Shown: positions 28,104 through 38,553, numbered from the stretch's first letter. The stretch: DNA of 64,000 nucleotides from Agrilactobacillus composti DSM 18527 = JCM 14202 (GCF_001436375.1 NZ_AZGA01000002.1:186001-250000), one strand, 5' to 3'. Notes: generated by a model from the letters alone, not told the origin. A program made the numbers and translations.

Positions 28104-28910
28104 TTAATGTTTGTGTTGATGTCGACCAAATAATTTCTGAAAAAATGTCGGCTTTTGTTCTTTTAAGGTCATCAAGGGTACTGACTCCCCTAAAACACGC
28201 CGGGCAATATTCCGATAACCTTGGCTGGCATTATCTTCAGGATCCATCACCACTGGTACACCGCGATTAGAAGCCAAAATCACGTTACTATCCTCAAAAA
28301 CGATCCCCAATAAACCAATGGATAAATGCTTAGTGATCTCATCCACGTCCATGGTATCGCCAGAATTCATCATTTGTCGATTAATTCGATTAATGATTAA
28401 ACGCGGCGCCAATTTCATGTCAGTTTGTTCTAAAATACCGACGACCCGATCCGCATCACTGACTGAAGGGATCTCTGGTGTACAAATGACAATGGCACCG
28501 TCTGCCCCAGCGATAGCATTTTGAAAGCCTTGCTCAATGCCAGCAGGACAATCCAGGAGAATGTAATCAAAATCCGGTCGTAATTGGTTAACAATATCCA
28601 CAACATTCGCGGGCGTCAACACATTCTTATCAGAATTTTGGGCTGCTGGCAGTAAGTATAGCTTATCATCAAAACGCTTATCTTTTACTAAAGCTTGATG
28701 CAGTTGGGCCCGACCCATGACCACATCCACAATATCGTAAATAATACGATTACTTAAGCCCATAATCACATCTAAGTTCCGTAAGCCGATGTCTAAATCA
28801 ATCATGCACACCCGCCGATTCATTAATGCCAAAGCAGTCCCTAGATTGGCCGCAGTTGTACTTTTACCAACGCCACCCTTTCCAGAGGTGATTACTAATG
28901 AAATTGCCAC
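28104..28910 (-). CDS. minD: Septum site-determining ATPase MinD
   Basis: 268 residues from a GTG at 28910 (SD GGAGG, 10 nt away). The deviant Walker A motif GKGGVGKST and the C-terminal amphipathic membrane-targeting helix (FFQKLFGRH) are clear. MinD carries MinC to the membrane and blocks division near the poles. The GTG overlaps the minC stop by one base. No minE or minJ is seen here, so DivIVA may be the topological partner. Confidence 0.96.
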   Translation of the reverse strand: MAISLVITSGKGGVGKSTTAANLGTALALMNRRVCMIDLDIGLRNLDVIMGLSNRIIYDIVDVVMGRAQLHQALVKDKRFDDKLYLLPAAQNSDKNVLTPANVVDIVNQLRPDFDYILLDCPAGIEQGFQNAIAGADGAIVICTPEIPSVSDADRVVGILEQTDMKLAPRLIINRINRQMMNSGDTMDVDEITKHLSIGLLGIVFEDSNVILASNRGVPVVMDPEDNASQGYRNIARRVLGESVPLMTLKEQKPTFFQKLFGRHQHKH

Positions 28911-29581
28911 TATAAGTTATCCTCCATTTTTCGATATAACTTTGGTCTCAAACTCGATAAATGATCCAGTGTATCAAAGTCTAATACATGCAAGTCATTG
29001 ATCAAAGCAACTGTACTCTTTGAAAATTGTTGATTTTTTTTATTGATGATTTCCACTGTATCACTGATGCGAATTTGAGGTACATTGGAAATATCGCCCA
29101 CGATGATCGCATCTTCATTATCGGGAAAACCCGCACACAAAATGCCACTGCAATCACCCATGACAAAAATATTGCCACGGCTTTTCAAGACACCATTAGG
29201 GTGAAGATTGCCCAAAAATAAGACATCACTTTCATAGCTAACCTCTTGGCCACTACGAATCGTTGCCATCTCCACATGGATATGGTTTACTTTTTCAGCC
29301 GCCGCAATAGCCGCCAAATCGGCGACATCTGCTTGTAAATCAGCAATTGAAAAACCTTTATATTTATCAAATAAATCGTAAATTCGTTTCATTTGAGCGT
29401 CATTTAGTAAACGTGAACCGGTCTTTAAATAAAAGCCCAAATCGCTATCACTTTCTTGCTCAGCCTCTGATAATTTCTCTAGTAGTCGGTTCAAATCAAC
29501 CATATTATCATCAAAGTTTGCGCTGGCATTCAAAGTAATTTCATAACCATTTTTACGGCCCTTTAAAATGACACTGTCCAT
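28910..29581 (-). CDS. minC: Septum site-determining protein MinC
   Basis: 223 residues. The N-terminal FtsZ-inhibiting domain is followed by the C-terminal beta-helix (SYESDVLFLGNLHPNGVLKS) that binds MinD. The usual signature GDV.PGA is altered to GNLHPNG. It is the fourth gene of mreB-mreC-mreD-minC-minD, a conserved Firmicutes order. Confidence 0.93.
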   Translation of the reverse strand: MDSVILKGRKNGYEITLNASANFDDNMVDLNRLLEKLSEAEQESDSDLGFYLKTGSRLLNDAQMKRIYDLFDKYKGFSIADLQADVADLAAIAAAEKVNHIHVEMATIRSGQEVSYESDVLFLGNLHPNGVLKSRGNIFVMGDCSGILCAGFPDNEDAIIVGDISNVPQIRISDTVEIINKKNQQFSKSTVALINDLHVLDFDTLDHLSSLRPKLYRKMEDNL

Positions 29582-29604
29582 ATTTTCAAAATTCCCCTCT
29601 AAGT

Positions 29605-30129
29605 TCAGTCTGATACTTTATTGATCAATAGCGTCAGCGGATAATAAAGTGCGGCAAACAATAAGGTATTCACAGCGATTGTTGGTCCGAGATCATAGGT
29701 GATAAAAATTGAGAAATCATCAATATTACCAAAAAAACTGTTCAATAAAAACAAACAGAATTCAACCCCAATTAAAACCAGCAAATAGACTGTCCCCTGA
29801 AAAAGTGGTGAATCTGGTAGATAATTGGTGATCCACCGCACGAAAATAACCACAGCCGGCATCAAGAAAGTATAGTAGCCAATGATGCCAGAATAAAAAC
29901 TATCGTAAAATAAACCAATGATCAGTGCCACCCAAAGGAGCCAGCGTGCTTCTGGAAAGCGGTAGACAGTTCGCACAATTGCCATCAAAAATAGCTGTGT
30001 GGAAATCATAACCGGATATTGAAATAAAAATCCTTGAAAGGTGTAACTGATGATGCCGTCTAATAAAAAAGCCACGACCCAAAAAGTTGGCACAAACCAT
30101 TTCAATCGCTGCTTTGCCAATACTGTCAT
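29605..30129 (-). CDS. mreD: Rod shape-determining protein MreD
   Basis: 174 residues with five or six membrane helices and little outside the membrane. Sequence conservation in MreD is low; the call rests on topology and on position between mreC and minC. SD AAGGAG precedes the ATG, overlapping the mreC stop region. It works with MreB, MreC and RodA in side-wall growth. Confidence 0.88.
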   Translation of the reverse strand: MTVLAKQRLKWFVPTFWVVAFLLDGIISYTFQGFLFQYPVMISTQLFLMAIVRTVYRFPEARWLLWVALIIGLFYDSFYSGIIGYYTFLMPAVVIFVRWITNYLPDSPLFQGTVYLLVLIGVEFCLFLLNSFFGNIDDFSIFITYDLGPTIAVNTLLFAALYYPLTLLINKVSD

Positions 30130-30132
30130 GAA

Positions 30133-30993
30133 CTACTCTCCTTCAACCGTGCGATCAATGACGGTCACCACGGTAAAGTCATTGATATCAGCCGCAGGTT
30201 TCACATAAACCGAATTCGTCAAGCCGTAATCGTCTTTACGAATTGCCGTCACTTTGCCCACAAATAAGCCCCGAGGCGTTAAGCCACCAAGTCCAGATGT
30301 CGTGACATCATCGCCAGCTTTGACACCATCAGTGTTATCCAACTGGCTGATAATTAATTGTTTCTTATTGGCATCATAGCCAGAAACAATCCCATCCAAA
30401 TACTTGCCACTGCTCAAGCGTACTTCAATGGCAAAACTGTTGGTCGCCTTATTACTGGTCGAAATCAACTCAACTTTTGAATTAGTCTTATTAACTTCAA
30501 CCACCCGGCCTAATAACCCAGATCCAGCCATGACTGGCATATTCTTAACTACCCCGTTGACTTGACCCTTATTAATAACAACTTGGTTTTGCCAAGTGGC
30601 CGGTGAGCGTGTAATGACCGCAGCGTCAATTTGTTTATAATCTGTCAAAGTCGCATTCAAGTGCAACTGCTTCTTCAAAGATTTATTCTCCCGTTGAAGG
30701 GTGGCGTTGGTTTCTTTTACTTGATCTAATGTATCCAGTTGTTGCTTCAGTTGTTCATTGTCTTGGTATGTATTCACCAAGTTGACCATTGCGGTTAAGC
30801 CAGTGTGTAAGCTGTTGATTGGGGCGCTGATAATTGAGCTAGCAACACCCGCAGCATCATTGCCAATTTGTTGAACCAAAGGCGGCGTATCCCGACGATC
30901 CTTAACATTAATACTAATCGCAATCAAGCCAATCATGGCGACGATTGTAATTAACAAAATAATAAGCTTTTTATTTGAAAAGAATTTGGACAT
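30133..30993 (-). CDS. mreC: Rod shape-determining protein MreC
   Basis: 286 residues. One N-terminal membrane helix (residues 9-27), a coiled coil (about residues 70-110), then the two-barrel outer domain with SGLLGRVVEV and TSGLGGLTPRGLFVGKV. It activates the elongation transpeptidase and links the wall machinery to MreB. SD CGAGG lies 6 nt before the ATG. It is separated from mreB by 75 nt holding a hairpin. Confidence 0.95.
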   Translation of the reverse strand: MSKFFSNKKLIILLITIVAMIGLIAISINVKDRRDTPPLVQQIGNDAAGVASSIISAPINSLHTGLTAMVNLVNTYQDNEQLKQQLDTLDQVKETNATLQRENKSLKKQLHLNATLTDYKQIDAAVITRSPATWQNQVVINKGQVNGVVKNMPVMAGSGLLGRVVEVNKTNSKVELISTSNKATNSFAIEVRLSSGKYLDGIVSGYDANKKQLIISQLDNTDGVKAGDDVTTSGLGGLTPRGLFVGKVTAIRKDDYGLTNSVYVKPAADINDFTVVTVIDRTVEGE

Positions 30994-31033
30994 ATTAAAC
31001 CTCGTACGTAATTTTAACGGTCAAAAATAGAAA

Positions 31034-31062
31034 TGCGGGTGAGAATCCCCTCATGCCCGCAC
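31034..31062 (-). terminator. Intra-operon hairpin between mreB and mreC
   Basis: On the minus strand TGCGGGCATGAG pairs with CTCACCCGCA, then TTTCTATTTTT follows. It resembles a partial terminator that could lower mreCD and minCD relative to mreB. Confidence 0.55.
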
Positions 31063-31068
31063 CTACTT

Positions 31069-32067
31069 TTAATGACGTCTCATGACATCGATATTTTTGA
31101 GTGACTCGCCTGTCCCAATGGCCACACAATCTAGTGGATCTTGGGCGATGAATACGGGCACACCAGTTGAGTCAGAAATCACTTCTGAAATATGCTTCAA
31201 TAAGGCGCCACCACCAGTTAAAACAATCCCATGGTCGATGATATCTGCGGCAATTTCAGGCGAAGTTTCTTCAAGCGTCTCCTTGATTGCCGCATTGATT
31301 TCTTCAACGATCTCATGAATTGCCTTGGCGATATCTGTCGCTTCAATATCAATTGTTTTAGGCAAACCAGACAATAAATCGCGGCCACGGATGGTCATGT
31401 TTTCAATATCAGCGGCTTTTTCAATAGAAGCTGAGCCAATATTGATCTTAATTTGTTCAGCGGTACGTTCCCCAACCAATAAGTTGAAGTTTTGACGGAT
31501 ATAGTTAATGATGGCTTCATCAAGCCGATCACCAGCCATGCGAATAGAACGACTGGACACAATCCCACCAAGTGAAATTGTAGCCACGTCGGTCGTCCCG
31601 CCACCAATGTCCACAACCATACTGCCAGTCGGGTCCATCACTGGCAAGCCCGCACCAATGGCTGCTGCAAATGGTTCTTCGATCACATAAGCTTCTTTGG
31701 CACCCGCCATTTTAGTAGCATCAATCACGGCACGCTTTTCAACTTCTGTCACACCACTTGGGACACAAACCATTACTAAGGGTTTACTATTTCCAATTAC
31801 TTTTTCAATAAAATATTTCATCATCGCAGCAGTTGTATCATAATCTGCAATGACACCATCCTTCATGGGACGGATGGCGACGATGCTTTCTGGGGTCCGG
31901 CCAATCATATCTCTAGCCTCGGTACCCACAGCTAATACATCGCCAGTTTTAACGTTTTTGGCAACCACGGACGGTTCACGTAATACGATGCCTTTACCAT
32001 CGATGTAGACCAATGTATTGGCCGTTCCTAGATCGATGCCGATGTTTTTCGTTCCGATTCCAAACAA
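31069..32067 (-). CDS. mreB: Rod shape-determining actin homologue MreB
   Basis: 332 residues. The start is a TTG at 32067 with SD AGGAG 8 nt upstream, giving the canonical [17 protein letters not shown]. The phosphate loops ([18 protein letters not shown]) and adenosine motif (LTGGGALL) are present. MreB filaments direct lateral wall synthesis, so the cell is probably rod shaped. It is preceded by a strong promoter and heads the mre-min operon. Confidence 0.97.
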   Translation of the reverse strand: MFGIGTKNIGIDLGTANTLVYIDGKGIVLREPSVVAKNVKTGDVLAVGTEARDMIGRTPESIVAIRPMKDGVIADYDTTAAMMKYFIEKVIGNSKPLVMVCVPSGVTEVEKRAVIDATKMAGAKEAYVIEEPFAAAIGAGLPVMDPTGSMVVDIGGGTTDVATISLGGIVSSRSIRMAGDRLDEAIINYIRQNFNLLVGERTAEQIKINIGSASIEKAADIENMTIRGRDLLSGLPKTIDIEATDIAKAIHEIVEEINAAIKETLEETSPEIAADIIDHGIVLTGGGALLKHISEVISDSTGVPVFIAQDPLDCVAIGTGESLKNIDVMRRH

Positions 32068-32110
32068 ATCGATTCTCTCCTCATGTCATATCTCTTTTAA
32101 GTCAAGTCAA

Positions 32111-32119
32111 ATTATAACA
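32111..32119 (-). promoter_or_regulatory. mreB promoter, extended -10
   Basis: TGTTATAAT, a perfect extended -10, lies 44 nt before the mreB start. The region 17 nt further upstream is only T-rich, so the -35 is weak. Confidence 0.6.
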
Positions 32120-32174
32120 TAAGGTCATCAATAAAAAAATAATACATCAACGTAATATTCTTTAATTTATAAAT

Positions 32175-32831
32175 TCACACTAAATCCTGTGCGAAAAGAC
32201 TCACGTAATTGGCTCGACCCACAATAATATGGTCTAAACATTCTATGCCCATTATTTCACCACACTGCGCCAACCGTTTTGAAAATGTAATATCATTTTT
32301 AGATGGGGTTGGGTCGCCACTGGGGTGATTGTGGCAAATAATAAAGCGACAACAAGATACAGCAACGGCGGTATGAAATATTTCTCTGGGGTGAACCACC
32401 GAAGCATTCAACGAACCTTTAAAAATAATGCGATGATCAATAATTTGATTTTTGGTGTCTAAATAAATGGCTACCAAGTGTTCTTGCACACTACCACGGA
32501 AATGTTGCACCATCCATTTTCCGGCATCTTCACAAGACAAAATTGCCCCCTGACGTAGTGTCTGAGCCAAGTTGACCCGTTGCCCTAACTCGATGGCACT
32601 TTGAATCAAAGCGGCCTTAGCAAGTCCTATACCCCCAACTGCACATAGATCTGCCAAACTCGCTCGCTGAAGGTTGGCCAAACTACCGAAGTGCTTTAAA
32701 ACATTGTCACTAATCGTGGTCACTGATTGGTCACGACTGCCACTGGCCAAAAGCGCCATTAATAATTCTTGATCCGATAGTGTAGTTACCCCATAAGTCT
32801 GAATTCTTTCCCTAGGCTGCATATGTGTCAT
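32175..32831 (-). CDS. radC: RadC family JAMM-domain protein
   Basis: 218 residues. N-terminal helix-hairpin-helix region (LCAVGGIGLAKAALIQSAIEL) and a JAMM metalloprotease-like domain with HNHPSGDPTPSKND. Despite its name, a role in DNA repair is not supported for most members and the function is open. SD AGGAG lies 9 nt before the ATG. It follows the HAD gene by 56 nt and precedes mreB, a common order. Confidence 0.93.
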   Translation of the reverse strand: MTHMQPRERIQTYGVTTLSDQELLMALLASGSRDQSVTTISDNVLKHFGSLANLQRASLADLCAVGGIGLAKAALIQSAIELGQRVNLAQTLRQGAILSCEDAGKWMVQHFRGSVQEHLVAIYLDTKNQIIDHRIIFKGSLNASVVHPREIFHTAVAVSCCRFIICHNHPSGDPTPSKNDITFSKRLAQCGEIMGIECLDHIIVGRANYVSLFAQDLV

Positions 32832-32844
32832 GATTTAAATCTCC

Positions 32845-32874
32845 TGTTTCTTTTACATTACGTGAAAGAAACAA
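32845..32874 (-). repeat. Inverted repeat just upstream of the radC SD
   Basis: TGTTTCTTT and AAAGAAACA form a 9-bp stem with an 11- to 12-nt loop ending at the SD of radC. It has no T-tract, so it may influence translation or mRNA stability rather than termination. Confidence 0.5.
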
Positions 32875-32887
32875 GAATCACCGCACA

Positions 32888-33532
32888 TTATGGCAGCAAT
32901 GTAATAACTTGAGCTAAATCCGGCAAAATTGCCTTAGTCTGTTGTTGAACGGTCGCCGTTGGCTGTAATAAATCGGGTATCATGACCACATCGATCCCTG
33001 CTGCTTCAGCGGCTTTGATACCGTTAAAGGAATCTTCTAAAATCAACAAGTCACTTTTCGGCAAATCTAAGACTTGCTGGGCCTTTATAAAAAGCGCCGG
33101 ATCTGGTTTGCTGGCCGAAACCTGCTCCCGGGTGATGATCCCTTGAAAATAATCCTGTAACCCAAAATAACTCAAAAATGCCGTGACCATGCGTTGATTA
33201 TTACTAGAGGCAATCACACTGGGGATTTTTCCAGCGGTTAAATAGGTCAATAACGCATCTAACCCGGGTTGCTTTTGTAATTCGCCGGCCTGAACTAAGT
33301 CTAAGACATAGTCCTCGGTTAAAGCAAAAAATTCAGCCTGTTGTTGGGTATTTTTAAAATGACTTTTGTTAAAATTTTCAGCCTCTACTTCTGAAGCGCC
33401 TACCAGCTCTTGATATTCAGCCTCGGTGACTGGGATTCCCATTGTAACTCCGGCTTTTAAGTTGGCTTGTAAATACAAGCGCTCCGAATTAAACATCAAA
33501 CCATCCATATCAAAAATAATCCCTTTATACAT
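32888..33532 (-). CDS. HAD-superfamily sugar phosphatase or beta-phosphoglucomutase-like protein
   Basis: 214 residues. Motif I DMDGLMFNSE with the subclass I alpha-helical cap, motif II ASSN, and motif III/IV KPDP and LEDSFNGIKAA. It is likely a phosphatase for sugar phosphates or nucleotides in the cytoplasm; the substrate is not predictable. The ATG overlaps the folC stop (TAATG), indicating coupling with folC. Confidence 0.88.
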   Translation of the reverse strand: MYKGIIFDMDGLMFNSERLYLQANLKAGVTMGIPVTEAEYQELVGASEVEAENFNKSHFKNTQQQAEFFALTEDYVLDLVQAGELQKQPGLDALLTYLTAGKIPSVIASSNNQRMVTAFLSYFGLQDYFQGIITREQVSASKPDPALFIKAQQVLDLPKSDLLILEDSFNGIKAAEAAGIDVVMIPDLLQPTATVQQQTKAILPDLAQVITLLP

Positions 33533-34836
33533 TATTCGTCTCCTTTTGTGAGATAGCGTCTTGCTTCAGACATCAAATAAATAGAACCGGCAATTAAAAT
33601 CAATTCATCTGCCGATGTATTATGATAGGCTTCTAAAAAACTCTGTTGCCAAGGTTCAAAATACTTATCCCCCGGAGCCATATATGGCTTCAAGTCGGCT
33701 TCTTTGGCAGCTCGGGGCATGTCTAGGGTCGTTAAATATAATTCTAAGTTAGGTTGTTTGTGGAGCAATTTTAAAATGGTGGCAATATCTTTGTCCTTCA
33801 TGAAAGCTGCCACCAAGCGAATTGGCACTTGGGCAAAATCCTGTTGTAAGGTTTCCAGCAAGCGCTGGATGGCTTGGGGATTATGGGCCCCATCTAACAT
33901 GATATAAGGCTCTTGGCTGATTAACTCAGCCCGGCCAATCAATTGATACTGGGCTAACACGTCCTTAACCGTGGCCAGGTCAAAAGCGCGTTTCATCATA
34001 GCGGTAAACAGTTGAAATGCTTTAAGGGCTACGGCCGTATTGTCCACTTCAAAGGGGGCAATATTATTGATCACGATTTTTTTGAAGTTCTCATCGGGCG
34101 TTTGATAATCAAAACTTTGCGTAAAATCCGGATTCGTGGTGACGTTGGCCACTGTGAAGTCCCGGCCATAACGCAACAAAGGGCTATCGGTTTGTTGGGC
34201 CTTAGCAGTTAAAATAGCCAATACTTCTGGTTTGACCACTCCCACCACCACTGGCCGTTTGGCCTTGATGATTCCAGATTTTTCAATGGCAATATCTGCT
34301 AAAGTGGGGCCAATGAGCTGTACATGGTCTAAGCCCACAGTTGTGACAACAGATAACAATGGGGTAAAGACATTTGTCTTATCATGGGCGCCACCGATTC
34401 CCACTTCAATGACCGCCACGTCTACCTGCTGGGCATTAAAATAACAAAACATAATCGTAGTGACCAATTCAAATTCTAGCAAGCTAAAGTTAGGATCTTG
34501 CGCTTGTAGCCGGTCACTGGCAGCAACAACCGCCTTGGTCCAATATAATAAATCAGCATCGCTAATAGGTTGGTTATTGATTTGAATCCGTTCATTAAAC
34601 CGGGTAATGAACGGCGAAATAAAGGTCCCTGTCTTAAAACCTTGACTCAAAATAAGTTGTGTCAACATTTGCGTCACTGACCCCTTACCATTGGTCCCAG
34701 TGACATGAATACCCTTAAATCCCTTTTGTGGGTCCCCCATGGCCTTTAAAATCTGGTGCATATTATGCAAACTTGGGGTGCGATGTTTCTTAGGCCTTGC
34801 GTGAATATAGTTTACTGCGTCTTCATAGGTTTCCAT
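33532..34836 (-). CDS. folC: Folylpolyglutamate synthase/dihydrofolate synthase
   Basis: 434 residues, Mur ligase fold with P-loop GTNGKGSVT near residue 47 and the family motif IEVGIGGAHDKTN. It adds glutamate to folates (and to dihydropteroate if the pathway exists). No other folate gene is nearby; in Firmicutes folC usually follows valS, as here. SD GAGG lies 7 nt before the ATG. Confidence 0.95.
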   Translation of the reverse strand: METYEDAVNYIHARPKKHRTPSLHNMHQILKAMGDPQKGFKGIHVTGTNGKGSVTQMLTQLILSQGFKTGTFISPFITRFNERIQINNQPISDADLLYWTKAVVAASDRLQAQDPNFSLLEFELVTTIMFCYFNAQQVDVAVIEVGIGGAHDKTNVFTPLLSVVTTVGLDHVQLIGPTLADIAIEKSGIIKAKRPVVVGVVKPEVLAILTAKAQQTDSPLLRYGRDFTVANVTTNPDFTQSFDYQTPDENFKKIVINNIAPFEVDNTAVALKAFQLFTAMMKRAFDLATVKDVLAQYQLIGRAELISQEPYIMLDGAHNPQAIQRLLETLQQDFAQVPIRLVAAFMKDKDIATILKLLHKQPNLELYLTTLDMPRAAKEADLKPYMAPGDKYFEPWQQSFLEAYHNTSADELILIAGSIYLMSEARRYLTKGDE

Positions 34837-34921
34837 GCTTTTGCCTCTACATTTGAAATTTTGACGATTAATATTAATCTACCATGGACCCGGCTTAATT
34901 GAAAGGCATGTCCCCGACAAA

Positions 34922-34956
34922 AAAGCCGACCCAAAAATTGATTTGCGGTCGGCTTT
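34922..34956 (-). terminator. Terminator after valS
   Basis: AAAGCCGACC and GGTCGGCTTT form a 10-bp stem with a 15-nt loop, followed by T on the minus strand. Confidence 0.85.
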
Positions 34957-34964
34957 GATTCACT

Positions 34965-37604
34965 TTATTGATTAGCCAGTTCTTTGATGCGTTTTTGAAC
35001 CGTCACTAATTTAGTTTGATAATCTGTTTTCTTATCTTTTTCTGCTTGTACAATTTTTTCAGGCGCTTTGTTCACAAAATTGGTATTTCCCAACTTCTTG
35101 TCCACCCGATCGATCTCAGCTTGCCACTTGTCAGCTTCGCCTTGAAGTCGTTTGATTTCATCATCAATATTGATCAATTCAGCTAATGGCACGAAGATTT
35201 CAGCCCCGGTCATAATGTCTGTTTTAGCCAATTTTGGTGCAGCGACATCTGTCCCAATGGTCAAGGTCTTAGGATGGGCAAAGCGTTCAATATATTCTTG
35301 ATTGCTCTTTAAAATCTCAGTGATGTGATCATTGGCTGTTTTAATCAGGATGTCAATTGGTGCTGACAATGGTGCATTGACTTCTGACCGAATGTTACGC
35401 ACGGAGCGAATGACGTTGATCAAAACACTCATCTGGTCTACGGCAGCATCATTATCATAGTCTGCTGTGACCGTGGGATAAGCTGCTAAACTGATAGATT
35501 CCCCGGCGTGGGGCATATCTTGCCAAATCTCTTCCGTGACAAATGGCATGATTGGGTGCATCAAGCGCAGGATTTGGTCTAAAACATACGCTAAATTATA
35601 GCGCTTATGGGTCTTCGCAGTCTCTGAAGCACTGGACAATACTTCTTTGCTCATTTCAATATACCAGTCACAAAAATCATTCCAGATGAAATTATAAAGA
35701 ATCCGACCAGCTTCACCAAATTCAAAACTATCAAACAAGCGCGTAACATCTTTGATGGTTTTGTTGAGCCGCGCAAAAATCCATTTATCTGCCAAATCAA
35801 AATCAGCGACGTCAGGTTTTTGAACCGGTGCCGGCGTGTCTGCTAAATTCATCAACACAAAACGGCTGGCATTCCAAATCTTGTTGATGAAATTCCAAGC
35901 AGCATCCATCTTATCATATGAAAAACGCGTGTCTTGACCAGGTGTGGACCCGTTTGATAAGAACCAGCGCAAAGCATCTGCCCCATACTTATCAATCACA
36001 TCCATCGGATCAATCCCATTACCTAAAGATTTACTCATCTTGCGGCCCTGTTCATCCCGAATCAGGCCATGAATCAAAACATCTTTAAATGGTCGTTCTC
36101 CCGTAAATTCCAACCCTTGGAAAATCATTCGAGCTACCCAAAAAGGAATAATATCATAGCCGGTTACCAAGGTATTTGTTGGGTAGTAGCGTTTGAAATC
36201 TGGGGCATTGGTGTCTGGCCACCCCATGGTCGAAAATGGCCATAAGGCACTGGAGAACCATGTATCCAAGACATCAGGGTCTTGTTCCCAGTTTTCTGCA
36301 TCCTTTGGCGCAGTCATGCCCACATAAATTTCACCCGTCTGTTTTTGATACCAGGCAGGAATCCGATGGCCCCACCATAATTGTCGGGAAATAACCCAAT
36401 CATGAATATTTTCCATCCATTGGGTAAAGGTGTTTTCAAACCGTGGCGGTACAAAGTCCACCCGATCTGATGTCTTTTGATTGGCCAATGCCGCATCAGC
36501 TAACGGCTTCATCTTCACAAACCACTGCGTAGATAGTCTTGGTTCAACTTGAGCATCAGAACGTTCAGAATGACCCACACTATGGGTGATGGGTTCAATA
36601 CTCAACAAATAGCCCGCTGCCTTTAAATCAGCAACAATTGCTTTTCTAGCAGCAAACCGATCCATCCCCACATACTTGCCAGCATTGTCGTTCATCGTGG
36701 CATCATCATTCATGATATTGATCCGTTCCAAATCATGGCGATTACCCACTAGGAAGTCATTAGGGTCATGGGCTGGGGTAATTTTAACGGCCCCAGTCCC
36801 GAAGTCTTTATCAACATAATGGTCTTCAATAATCTTTAACTTACGGTCAAACAATGGCAAAATGGCTTCCTTGCCTACCATGTCTTTATAACGTTCATCC
36901 CCAGGATAAACAGCGATAGCCGTATCCCCTGGAATTGTCTCAGGTCGGGTAGTGGCAATTTCAATGTCCCCAGAACCATCAGCTAATGGATAACGCACAT
37001 GATATAACGCGCCAGCGTCATCTTTATGGATTACTTCAATATCAGACAGGGCTGTTTTTAACTCCGGATCCCAGTTAATAATATATTCCCCGCGATAGAT
37101 TAAACCCTTATTGTATAAATCCACAAAAACCTTCCGAACAGCCTTTGATAGGCCTTCATCTAAGGTAAACCGTTCTCTAGAATAATCTAAAGATAACCCT
37201 AACTTAGCCCATTGATCTTTAATAGTTTGGGCGAATTCATCTTTCCATTCCCAAACCTGTTCAATAAACTTGTCTCGACCTAAGTCATATCTTGAAATGC
37301 CTTGTTTGCGCAACTTGGCTTCTACTTTGGCCTGTGTGGCAATACCGGCATGATCCATCCCGGGTAACCAAAGTACATCATACCCTTGCATGCGTTTTTG
37401 CCGGATCAACATGTCTTGCAAAGTCGTGTCCCAGGCATGGCCTAAGTGTAGCTTCCCAGTCACATTTGGCGGTGGAATAACAATCGAATACGGTTTCGCT
37501 TTTTGATCGCCACTGGGTTTAAAGATGCCCTCTTTTAACCATGTGTCGTAACGACCCGCTTCGACTTGTTTTGGATCATATTTTGTAGACATTTTAGTTT
37601 CCAT
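34965..37604 (-). CDS. valS: Valyl-tRNA synthetase
   Basis: 879 residues from the ATG at 37604 (SD AAAGGAG about 12 nt away); an ATG at 37592 is possible, and the open frame further upstream is T-box leader. HLGH (class I HIGH) follows [13 protein letters not shown] is present, and the protein ends in the Val-specific coiled coil. It charges tRNA-Val and edits Thr-tRNA. It has its own promoter and T-box. Confidence 0.97.
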   Translation of the reverse strand: METKMSTKYDPKQVEAGRYDTWLKEGIFKPSGDQKAKPYSIVIPPPNVTGKLHLGHAWDTTLQDMLIRQKRMQGYDVLWLPGMDHAGIATQAKVEAKLRKQGISRYDLGRDKFIEQVWEWKDEFAQTIKDQWAKLGLSLDYSRERFTLDEGLSKAVRKVFVDLYNKGLIYRGEYIINWDPELKTALSDIEVIHKDDAGALYHVRYPLADGSGDIEIATTRPETIPGDTAIAVYPGDERYKDMVGKEAILPLFDRKLKIIEDHYVDKDFGTGAVKITPAHDPNDFLVGNRHDLERINIMNDDATMNDNAGKYVGMDRFAARKAIVADLKAAGYLLSIEPITHSVGHSERSDAQVEPRLSTQWFVKMKPLADAALANQKTSDRVDFVPPRFENTFTQWMENIHDWVISRQLWWGHRIPAWYQKQTGEIYVGMTAPKDAENWEQDPDVLDTWFSSALWPFSTMGWPDTNAPDFKRYYPTNTLVTGYDIIPFWVARMIFQGLEFTGERPFKDVLIHGLIRDEQGRKMSKSLGNGIDPMDVIDKYGADALRWFLSNGSTPGQDTRFSYDKMDAAWNFINKIWNASRFVLMNLADTPAPVQKPDVADFDLADKWIFARLNKTIKDVTRLFDSFEFGEAGRILYNFIWNDFCDWYIEMSKEVLSSASETAKTHKRYNLAYVLDQILRLMHPIMPFVTEEIWQDMPHAGESISLAAYPTVTADYDNDAAVDQMSVLINVIRSVRNIRSEVNAPLSAPIDILIKTANDHITEILKSNQEYIERFAHPKTLTIGTDVAAPKLAKTDIMTGAEIFVPLAELINIDDEIKRLQGEADKWQAEIDRVDKKLGNTNFVNKAPEKIVQAEKDKKTDYQTKLVTVQKRIKELANQ

Positions 37605-37634
37605 AAAAACAAGACACTCCTTTATTTTTGAATG

Positions 37635-37862
37635 AACAAAAAAGCACTCGCCTATATACATAGGACGAATGCTTTCGCGGTACCACCTAGCTTGGTCATT
37701 AAAAACCCAACTCAATTAGATAACGGTCTAATCCCGGGTCAACTTACTTATTTCAGTCCACCAGCTCCCAAGCTACCAGTCATATCTAAAAAAATAGGGT
37801 ATGTTTCAGCCAAGCATCCCCTTCTCTAAGCCATCATTTAGACGAACCGCTCTTGATCATTG
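37635..37862 (-). promoter_or_regulatory. T-box leader of valS (Val, specifier GUA)
   Basis: The T-box core AGGTGGTACCGCG is at 37687-37675, followed by a terminator hairpin (37675-37642, AAGCATTCG with CGAGTGCTT) and T6. Stem I has CAAG/CTTG and TCTAAA/TTTAGA around a loop reading UGGUAG; GUA (37776-37774) fits valine. Regulation by the charging state of tRNA-Val is expected. Confidence 0.92.
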
Positions 37863-37872
37863 CATTTTTTTC

Positions 37873-37901
37873 ATTATAAAGCGTCAGCTAGATTTGGTCA
37901 A
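37873..37901 (-). promoter_or_regulatory. valS T-box promoter, -35 inside rex
   Basis: -35 TTGACC (37901-37896), 17-nt spacer, perfect -10 TATAAT (37878-37873). The -35 lies within the last codons of rex. Confidence 0.8.
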
Positions 37902-38538
37902 CTGCCTCTTGTTGGTAATCTGATAAATAGATCAACGTTTGCAACTCTGAGGTTAAATCAATGTAACGGACCGTCATCCCTTCTGGAACATCTAGGCGCT
38001 CTGGTGCAAAGTTTAACACTGCCTTGACCCCGGCACGGCTTAATTGTTGCAATACCGAGTTAGCATGGGCACTGGGTACCGTTGAAATAGCCGTGGTAAT
38101 TTGATTTTCTTTGATTTTTTGCAACAACATGTTCATATCATAAATAGGCACACCGGTGACAATGGTATCAATCAATTCGGGATTCTTTTCAAAAGCCACG
38201 GTGATCTGCAGGTTCGGATTGCGACGAAAATTATTTTTTATTAAGGCCATCCCTAAGTTCCCCACACCAATTAACGCGATCTGCTCTAATTGTTTGACGT
38301 TTAGAACTTTGGCAAAGGTTTCTTTTAAGAGGTAAATATCATACCCATAACCACTGCGGCCTAATTCGCCAAAATAAGAAAAGTCCCGGCGAATCGTCGC
38401 TGATGGCACCTGTACAATTTTACTCAACTCTTGTGATTTGATTCGCTTAACTTGGTTGCTTTCGAGTATTTGTAAATAGCGATAATACATCGGGATCCGT
38501 TCTGCAGTTGCCTTGGGCAATTCTGGTTTATTTTTCAT
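37888..38538 (-). CDS. rex: Redox-sensing transcriptional repressor Rex
   Basis: 216 residues. N-terminal winged helix (SQELSKIVQVPSATIRRDF) and C-terminal NAD(H)-binding Rossmann domain with GVGNLGMAL. Rex leaves its operators when the NADH/NAD+ ratio rises and so controls fermentative and redox genes. Its promoter carries a Rex-like operator and a perfect cre site, so autoregulation plus CcpA control is likely. SD-like GGAG lies upstream of the ATG. Confidence 0.95.
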   Translation of the reverse strand: MKNKPELPKATAERIPMYYRYLQILESNQVKRIKSQELSKIVQVPSATIRRDFSYFGELGRSGYGYDIYLLKETFAKVLNVKQLEQIALIGVGNLGMALIKNNFRRNPNLQITVAFEKNPELIDTIVTGVPIYDMNMLLQKIKENQITTAISTVPSAHANSVLQQLSRAGVKAVLNFAPERLDVPEGMTVRYIDLTSELQTLIYLSDYQQEAVDQI

Positions 38539-38553
38539 GACAACAGCTCCAGT

